From Neofusicoccum parvum (taxonomy: Eukaryota > Ascomycota > Dothideomycetes > Botryosphaeriales > Botryosphaeriaceae): a stretch of 64,000 bases of DNA. The first letter of the stretch is position 1. Each line of letters begins with the position of its first letter. Below are positions 57,613 to 64,000 of this stretch, piece after piece. The translations under genes were made by a program, and so were the position numbers. The notes under the pieces were generated by a model that did not search any database, was not told the origin of the DNA, and saw nothing but the letters and a program-made list of their open reading frames with translations. The stretch is taken from positions 62,001 through 126,000 of the forward strand of contig CP087223.1 of NCBI GenBank assembly GCA_020912385.1, written 5' to 3'.

Positions 57613-59446
57613 TCAAAGCCGGGCCAAGATCCTGGTGGTGATAGCCTGCAGCCCGCTCTCGACGGCAGCCTCACCCGGAGGAGCCTCGAACACGGGCAGC
57701 GAATCCACAAACCGCTCCCAGGAGTCCCGGCTCAGCACCGGCGCGGAGGAATACCTGTCGACGCCCGACTCCTCCAGCAGCTCGTCCAGGCGCGGCAGCA
57801 GCGCCGACAGCGCGCGCTCCTCGCGCGCCAGCATGTCGCGCCTCGCGAGGCCCAGGTGCTCGGCGAACCAGCTGGCGCCGCGCAGCACCACGCCGGCCTC
57901 GAAGACGGCGAGCAGGTCGGCGGGCACGCCGTGCGCGACGGCGGCGTCGTACGCCAGCCGGAAGCCGATGGCCTCGACGGCGGGCAGCGCCAGCGGCAGC
58001 ACGTTGTTGTTGAAGTGCTCGCCGCGGTGGCCGCCGTCGGCGCCCGGAGGCCCCGCGTCGCTGATGGCGCGCGCCTCGTCGATGAGGCCCTCCTCGTACC
58101 TCGCGATGAGGCTGCCGGGGTTCGGCGAGGGTGGCAGCGCGTAGCGGCCGAGGAGCAGCTCGGAGAGGAGACCTGTCCGGGACATGTCAGTTGCTTGCTG
58201 CGTGGGGGGCAGAGAGAAAGAGGGGCAGACTCACGGATGCTCAGAACGAGGACGTCGCCTTCTGCGATGGAGTTGCCGCGCATGAGTAGCTGTGTGCGGA
58301 CGATGCCGTTGTGCTCGAAGAGCCCCTGAGCGCCGCAGCGGTCCGCCAGCTGGACCAGGGACTCTTGCGTGGCGCTCGTGACGGCTGCCTTGAACGCGGT
58401 CGCCACGGCGTGCCGGACGGTCTCCTGCCTCGCGGTCGTGAAAAGGTCCACGCAGTACTTTGACGCCGCTTCGTACACGGCGCCCTGCGCGAAGGCGTGC
58501 AGGATGGGCCGCTGCTGCGTTCGGAATTGGACGATTGGCCCTTGCTCGCCGTCGGGACCTGTGATTGTGCGGCGCTTCGAGTACACGCCGGCGATGTACG
58601 CCGAGGTCTTCAGCGCCGGGATGTTGAGCATGGAGAGGGCCATGGTGCCGACGGCGACGCGGCTGATGACGGAGAGGAAGTGCAGTCGTTCGTTGGCTGG
58701 CTTGTCGAGACGGCCCAGGAGGGCAGTTGGCGGGAGCTGCTTGCGATCAAACATGGTGATGGCGTGGTCGAGGCCCTGGCTGCCGGCACGTCGGGGCAGG
58801 GCTCTGGTAACGACGTCTTGCTCCATGCTCCTTCCGTCATTGAGCATCACCCAGAATGGCCTGACGCCTCTGTCTTCGCCGGCCACCATCAGCCTGGCGA
58901 TCACAATGGCACCTCGGCGCATTCCGGCGACCGGCGTAGCTGGAGGCATGTATTTGGCGGCCTGCCTGTTTGGCGAATGGAGTTCGAAGCTGCCATCCCG
59001 CTGCAGTGTGGCCGTTGTTTCCAGGTGGGCAGCGTCGAGCCCGTGGCCGACTTCGGTGAGCATGAACTGGCCATTGACGTCGAAGCGTGCCAGTTCTTCC
59101 AGCAGGGGCTCGAGATCGGGGCGTCCGTCAAGGTACTGCGCGAGGGTTCCCATGCATAGGTTGTAGTGGATGACCAATAGCACCATTGACGAAAGGGATT
59201 CCATGTGGATGGCATCGCGATGAAATGCCCAGAACTTGGGTCTAAGGTGTAGAATGTCCTCAGGTGAAAGAGCTAAGAAAATCAGTTCTCTGTACCATGA
59301 ATGACGCCCTTGCCCACTTTACCGTAGTGCCTGCAAAGCACACGTGCCACATCATACACGTTCTTGATTTCCTCGGCGGACGAAAAGGTGCATTTCGCCT
59401 GCGCTTGGTAAGGTTCTGACCCGAGGAGTGTCTCGCTCGTGAACAT
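57613..59446 (-). CDS. acyl-CoA oxidase-like flavoprotein
   Basis: Exons 59446-59323, 59272-58235 and 58172-57613 join in phase to 573 residues. Introns are 50 nt (GTAAAG...TTAG) and 62 nt (GTGAGT...ACAG). The acyl-CoA dehydrogenase/oxidase fold is seen in YNLCMGTLAQYL, FDVNGQFMLTEVGHGLD (FAD/substrate region), TPVAGMRRGAIVIARLMV, GVRPFWVMLND, LDHAITMFDRKQLPP and the C-terminal helical domain with AYDAAVAHGVPADLL and GASWFAEHLGL. The last three residues, ARL, fit a peroxisomal PTS1 signal. Shorter than typical fungal acyl-CoA oxidases of 650-700 residues, so it may serve a dedicated pathway rather than bulk beta-oxidation. Undamaged. Confidence 0.8.
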
Positions 59447-61040
59447 TGTGAAAGATGGTGCAAGTTGAAAAGATTGAGCAGAGCTGTCGGATACAAGTGT
59501 CTAGGTGGGTCTGTCTTTTATGGGTCGTCTCGAAAGGCAGCTTTGGAATAATGTGGCCGCATTTCAGCTCTATCGCGTCCCCGCCACACGGAATCCTGGG
59601 ACTTCCACTGTGACTTTTCTTGGGGCACATTCCCATCACGAGCCAACAATACGAATTGAAATATTCACCTGGGACTCCCGCAAGCACAAGAGAGCGAAAG
59701 ATGGCAACTTGATGTGTTGGTGCACCTATAAAAAGGAAAGCGTTGCGGCTCAGCCCGCCTCGCATCTGAGAGGATTGAATATTCTGCACTCTCATTGGCC
59801 TGCTCACTGGCACATCTTCACCACCAGGGCACATGCTGACGGTGTTGTGTGGGTCGAGCATTCGTGAAAGGATCCAACACCCAGGGTAATGTGACAAGCA
59901 TCGAGATCCTGAGTGCCGCTGGGGCGAGTAGTAAGAAGCGAGCTGGTGAAAATCACGAGACCGATGTTTCACTGATTTTTGACCTTCGAGCGAGTCGCAG
60001 CCCTGGCACGGGAGAAGCTGAAGCGACGATATCTTTGACAGATCTCTTGCTATCCATGTCTTGGATCTACAAAATATCAGAAACACACGTAATGATCAGC
60101 CTCTCACGCCCCACCGTGTTGCACAATAACGGTCTGTTTAGCGAAGCCGTTCGCGTAGCGCTGCGAACTGGCTATTTCGGTAGATCTGCAGCCCAGTGAG
60201 AGGTGTACCAGCAAGAGTAAAGATCGTACTTGAAGAGTCTGAGACAGCAGGCACACGCTCGGATTTTCCACTGGCTATTCAGTGATAGGACAGGGGTGTT
60301 TCCTGGAGTCTCATTTGTGGATGGTTGAAGCGACTACGCCACCAAACTCCCTCGGCAACCACCAACCGACCAAGACTCAGCTATGCAAGCCTTGAAGCTG
60401 CACGCTTCATCCATTCGGAAGCTGCTGGATTTAAATCATGCCTTAGAGATTACTGTATGGATTTCAAAACGATTGCTCCTACACCAGGACATTTCCGAGT
60501 GAACGTTGGCCGTGTTTGTGAAAGGTTTACACATTTCAACACAAGAAGCAAGGAATGACGCCAAAAAACATAATCCATCGCACTAGCGCATCAATTTTCC
60601 AAATTCAGTGCAGTCTCCGAGGACTCTGGTTTAAGCGAGGCTGGCTGGATAAGGCGACCGTAAGATGAAACCTCTTACCCCCACCCCCCTTCAGCGGGAG
60701 GAGTGCGGAATCCTCTTGATTAGAGACCGTTCCAATTTTGATTTTCCTTGACGCAATCACAGCGCATGTGACTAAGAAGATGCCGGCAATAGCCATGGCG
60801 GCAGATGAGAGGCGTTGCTGGCCGATGCTAGGTATACCGTACAGGATTTATTTTCCCCTCCGAGTGGTTCGCGTTGTAGACGATCATGACCAGTCCTCTA
60901 AAAATTTGTCTAGGATTCATCACTTTGAATAAGAATCTGACATTGCTAGCTGAATGAAAATTTATAAAGCCGCGTTCAATGAAATTCATCAAAGTAGGTC
61001 TATGTTGCATTACTTTATCGCGAGACGGTTAAGGAGGGGG
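59447..61040. other. no gene seen
   Basis: Overlapping plus-strand frames (59505-60560) have no domain features. Probably intergenic with the acyl-CoA oxidase promoter. Confidence 0.35.
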
Positions 61041-61105
61041 CCTCCCCTACCTCCTTCACCTCTTCGCTAAGAATCCACTCATTTAACTGCCATCATTAAT
61101 TATTT
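61041..61105 (+). repeat. dispersed short repeat, copy 2
   Basis: CCTCCCCTACCTCCTTCACC followed by TCTTCGCTAAGAATCCACTC and ATTTAACTGCCATCA. Close to 13642-13695 and 63704-63770. Here it abuts the 3' end of the isocyanide synthase relic. Confidence 0.65.
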
Positions 61106-62389
61106 AATAGTCTATCTCATCGTTCACTACTGCGAAGCCCATTGTCCTGACCTTTTTGAAACTGAGAATGAGTTTAGCCAATTTGTCCTGATCGGCCTTA
61201 TTTAAGTTTATGGGTTTAGAAGATTTGCTCGCTATTGTAAGAGCGTCATGTTCATGGTCAAAAGAGACATCGGCCTCCCAGTTGAATAGTTGACTATTTT
61301 CTCTGAAAAAGTACGGCTTCCCATATCTTTTTATTAGCTCATACATGTTCCTGAAGCTCTTTAAATGGCCCGCTCGAACCTCACCGTTGGCCAAGACGAC
61401 GGTGCTGGAATGCTGTGCCTCTCGAAATCCGGGATGCGGCAGCAAGGGAACCGATATATTTGTTTCCCCGATGACGGATGGATGGATAGACGAATCGCAA
61501 ATCTATATTCTATACCTGTTGTAGATGAGATTCTTATAAGCCTGAAATCTCAGAATTAGTGCCAGTGTTTGTACAAGTAAACCTTCTGTTGCAGAACTCA
61601 CAACCAACCGTCTGACCATCCCCTTCGCTACTTTTTCAGCTTCTGCAGCATAGAGTAGAGGATCGGAAAGAAGCCTTTGGTCAATATTGGAGGCCCATCT
61701 CAAGTCTTCTTTGGGGAGCTTGAAGTAGCCCAAGTACGTGGTTTTTGTGTCCTCATTGTCCCGAATCTCGCGACTAACATCAAAGTCTGGGCTCAAGAAA
61801 CCGCTTTCCATCTCAGACCGCCAGGCCGGAACTGCAGTGAGCTCATCGCTGTTTCTGCCCTGTAGTAGGTCTGAAAGTCGGTAGAAGGGGATCCACCGAA
61901 AACCGTTACGGGCAGCGAGAGCCCGGAGCTGCAACTCGTACTCGAAATACTCCGTGTCTGGTATCCCGACAAGATCTGAAAACCCTCATGTCAGTAATCG
62001 AGTCAGGATGCTGCGATCGGCTCCAGTGTAGTCTACCGTTGTATACAGGCCCGTCCGCAATCAGATGCAACAGCGCGCCGTGCATGTGCACTTTCTGAAG
62101 CTCTTCGCAAAAGTCATTGAGGCGAGCCAGACCGAGTTCTTCGCCCAGATCAGGGTGAGGCCCAATGACTTTGTCCAAGTTTCTGTTCATCCATGGAAAA
62201 GCCGGAAGGACAAGAACGGTGGGCTATTGCTTCTGTATGAATCTGTGGAGTTTCTCTTTGGTGGCATGGCCAAAGACTTCGGGCTCATGAGACGCATCGT
62301 TGCCCACGTGCTTTGAGAATCTTTTGAGTACGGTGATGACATCTTCGATAGTATCGCCACTGGGCGCTTCGTACTGTATCACCGCCATC
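61104..62389 (-). pseudogene. DIT1/PvcA isocyanide synthase relic
   Basis: The 5' part reads VITVLKRFSKHV and EKLHRFIQKQ, then TAG (62226-62224), then [19 protein letters not shown] and [20 protein letters not shown]: the family block P.FP.....K..G..PDlGEelaLarL. A 61-nt intron (62036-61976) in phase links GPVYN to [20 protein letters not shown]. Later come SSIHPSSGKQIYRFP and, in another frame, LPHPGF, then YFRENSQLF-type GKPYFFRENSQLFNWEADV, ending NDEIDY. Frame changes near 62346 and 61470 and the TAG show it is dead. Such enzymes convert the amino group of Tyr or Trp to an isonitrile in secondary metabolism; that is family knowledge. Confidence 0.7.
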
Positions 62390-62693
62390 GCTGCTTAGGT
62401 GAGGATTAATAACGGTGGTGAGCAGAAACCACGGTTGTCCGGTTCAGCTGGAGTATTTATTCCATGAGTGATGTGGCGTGCAAGGACGTTAAACTTTGGA
62501 TACTAAAACTTGGACCACCACGAGCCAATTAAAGGTGCTACTCATCTCTAGTTGTACCAAATTAGACCGCCTACGTACGCCCTGTATGTCCAGTTGGCGT
62601 GGCTATTAAATGTGTCACGCGTATTCATATGCGAATGCTTGCTCGGCTATTTTGTAACTGGAAGGTAGTTGAAGAGCTCTGCTATTCCCTGGG

Positions 62694-62978
62694 TCAAATT
62701 CCTTGCAGCTCGACCTTTTTGTGCAAGAGCGCCAGAGTAGCTAGCCGTTTGCGATCTCTCTCCCCGAGCTCCTGCTTGGCAGAGCTCGCGCCATTGGCTC
62801 TGCGAATTACCAAAACACCGCCGTAGAAATACTCCATCTCCACCTCCGCGTCCCAGCGATAGAGCGGAGACCACTCCCTAAAGCAATAAGGCCGATCTTT
62901 TTTAATGACAACATCGTATAAGCCGGTAAGGTCCGATATATGTGCTATTTTAAAAGTTCCATTAATGGAGACTACCAC
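62694..62978 (-). pseudogene. second isocyanide synthase fragment (C-terminal part)
   Basis: VVSINGTFKIAHISDLTGLY, then RPYCFREWSPLYRWDAEVEM and GGVLVIRRANG, aligns with the C-terminal block of the neighbouring relic (VVLANGEVRAGHLKSF; KPYFFRENSQLFNWEADV). FRE.SPL..W is the family signature and is closer to consensus here. The N-terminal two thirds are absent. Same orientation as the first relic, so a tandem pair. Confidence 0.65.
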
Positions 62979-64000
62979 CGCGCAGTTTTAAGGAGACATT
63001 GAAAATCCAGACGGTTAGGGTATAAGCGGTATTAACAGCTTGGTCGCTCCGGATAAGGGATGAATTAAGAGCCGGACGTAGTCCGGATACACCTCCCGGA
63101 CCAGTTTCGCGTATACCTACCGGGTCCAACATCAGCTACGGTATTTAAAAACGCGAAGATGTCAACCTACAACGCTACCGGCAATCATCTCCTTCGTAAT
63201 GGCTTTGACCTTTGCTTTATATATCTTGCGATAACCGGATGTCAACCACATTGGCCCGCAATCACGTGTCTCGTATTCCTCTTCTGATCACTACACCACC
63301 ATCACTCCACCCCGTACGCGTCAATTCTTAGTACCTAGCACAGCCTCTTTTGCTTACGCGTCCCCTTTGCGATCAGATATTTATGTAGCACTCGATAGCA
63401 TTAATCAAAGAAGACAGCGGTGTCATTCTTTCTCGCGCCGTTCAACAAGTACCGAGTGCTCTTTAGTGATCTATTGTCCAAAATATTTGGGCCTTGCATC
63501 TAATAATGGCTGGTCTCGCGGGTGACTACTTCTTGGTGATGCGTTCTGACATGTACCTTGCACCCTTGCTCTAGTAGACCTGGCAAGGCTGGCAAGATCT
63601 ACAGCCGGAGCCCTGGTATTATTAAAGGGAACGGATTCTGTCAAAATCACGTGTATTTAGCTTTCTTAGCGTAGTTTCAGCCTAGTAAGAGGATAAGAGA
63701 GGGTGCCTCCCTAACCCCCTCTCCTCTTCGCCAAGAATCTTATCACTTATTTAAGAACCATCAAATCTCAATAGATTCTTCCGAGTCTGCCTGGTACCCA
63801 CATCATCGCCGTAGCCTGCTAGCCTATCTTCATCCACTCCCGTCCTCCGCCTTCCTCGTGCTGTTATGTGGCCTTGGATTCGAAGGGCCAACGCGGTGCA
63901 CTAATTTATCCTTCCCAGCGCCGAGTTAATGCTAGACTTTAACGTTAAAAAGCCTGGACGAGTAGGATCTCCTTATAACCAGTCGCTTAAGAGACTACTA
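62979..64000. other. no gene seen to window end
   Basis: No coding frame with features. Apart from the short repeat at 63704-63770 nothing distinctive is seen. Confidence 0.35.
63704..63770 (+). repeat. dispersed short repeat, copy 3
   Basis: TGCCTCCCTAACCCCCTCTCC then TCTTCGCCAAGAATCTTATC and ACTTATTTAAGAACCATCAA. Same layout as copies 1 and 2. Confidence 0.6.

Noticed and set aside
57302..58144. 280-codon plus-strand frame
   Set aside because: Its second half is antisense to the acyl-CoA oxidase C-terminus; the first half has no features.
770..62226. Reassignment of TAG to glutamine
   Set aside because: Intact genes in the window show no internal TAG, and one decayed gene uses TAA. Nonsense mutation explains the data better.
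1..64000. tRNA, rRNA or CRISPR features
   Set aside because: No tRNA-like cloverleaf boxes or regularly spaced repeats were recognised by eye; CRISPR is not expected in a fungal genome.

Overview
The window looks like an accessory, possibly subtelomeric, region of a filamentous ascomycete (Pezizomycotina). The signs are short GT-AG introns of 47-90 nt with CTAAC/CTGAC branch motifs, a Tad1-like LINE, small AT-rich islands of the kind left by repeat-induced point mutation (RIP), and fungus-specific families (DUF3632, DUF7924-type and PDDEXK_12-type nucleases, an AAA ATPase with a DUF7025-like N-terminus, guanyl-specific RNase, DIT1/PvcA isocyanide synthase). All assignments were made by eye; no searches were run.

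Layout. 0.7-1.5 kb: a decayed gene. 3.3-8.4 kb: a LINE on the minus strand with ORF1 and ORF2 overlapping as ATGA. 8.7-8.9 kb: a small secreted cysteine-rich ORF. 9-16 kb: mostly gene-poor, with one three-exon gene at 14.3-14.9 kb. 16-36.6 kb: an island of protein-kinase-like genes (K1 to K4, all minus strand) interleaved with nuclease-type genes: a DUF7924-type protein, three members (A, B, C) of one PD-(D/E)XK family, an HNH endonuclease, and a PD...EVSYSQ family gene carrying three in-frame TAG codons. 39.5 kb: a fragment resembling a STAND/NLR N-terminal domain. 42-43.6 kb: a decayed PDDEXK_12 gene. 44.5-48.6 kb: two paralogues of a coiled-coil family. 50.8-51.8 kb: a DUF3632 gene. 52.8-53.5 kb: a secreted RNase T1-type gene. 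54-56.7 kb: the N-lobe of a fifth kinase (K5), head to head with an AAA ATPase gene broken by one stop. 57.6-59.4 kb: an acyl-CoA oxidase. 61.1-63 kb: two isocyanide synthase relics.

The main result is the kinase/nuclease island. K1, K3 and K4 are compact kinases that start at the P-loop, use an HGD catalytic loop, and carry a C-terminal alpha-helical region; K2 has lost the catalytic Asp. K1-K4 share an intron directly after the residue following the beta3 Lys and a second intron at the end of the kinase domain. Exon 1 is 102 nt in three of the four and exon 2 is 432 nt in two. K3 is head to head with nuclease B, K4 is head to head with the deleted nuclease C, and nuclease A lies just downstream of K1. 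I infer a repeatedly duplicated kinase + PD-(D/E)XK nuclease module now in various stages of decay; its function is unknown.

Many genes here are broken. Nine in-frame stop codons lie in otherwise open reading frames, and each can be explained by one C-to-T change at CpA, or its complement, as RIP makes. Intact-looking genes (nuclease A, K3, K4, HNH, DUF3632, RNase, acyl-CoA oxidase) have no such stops.
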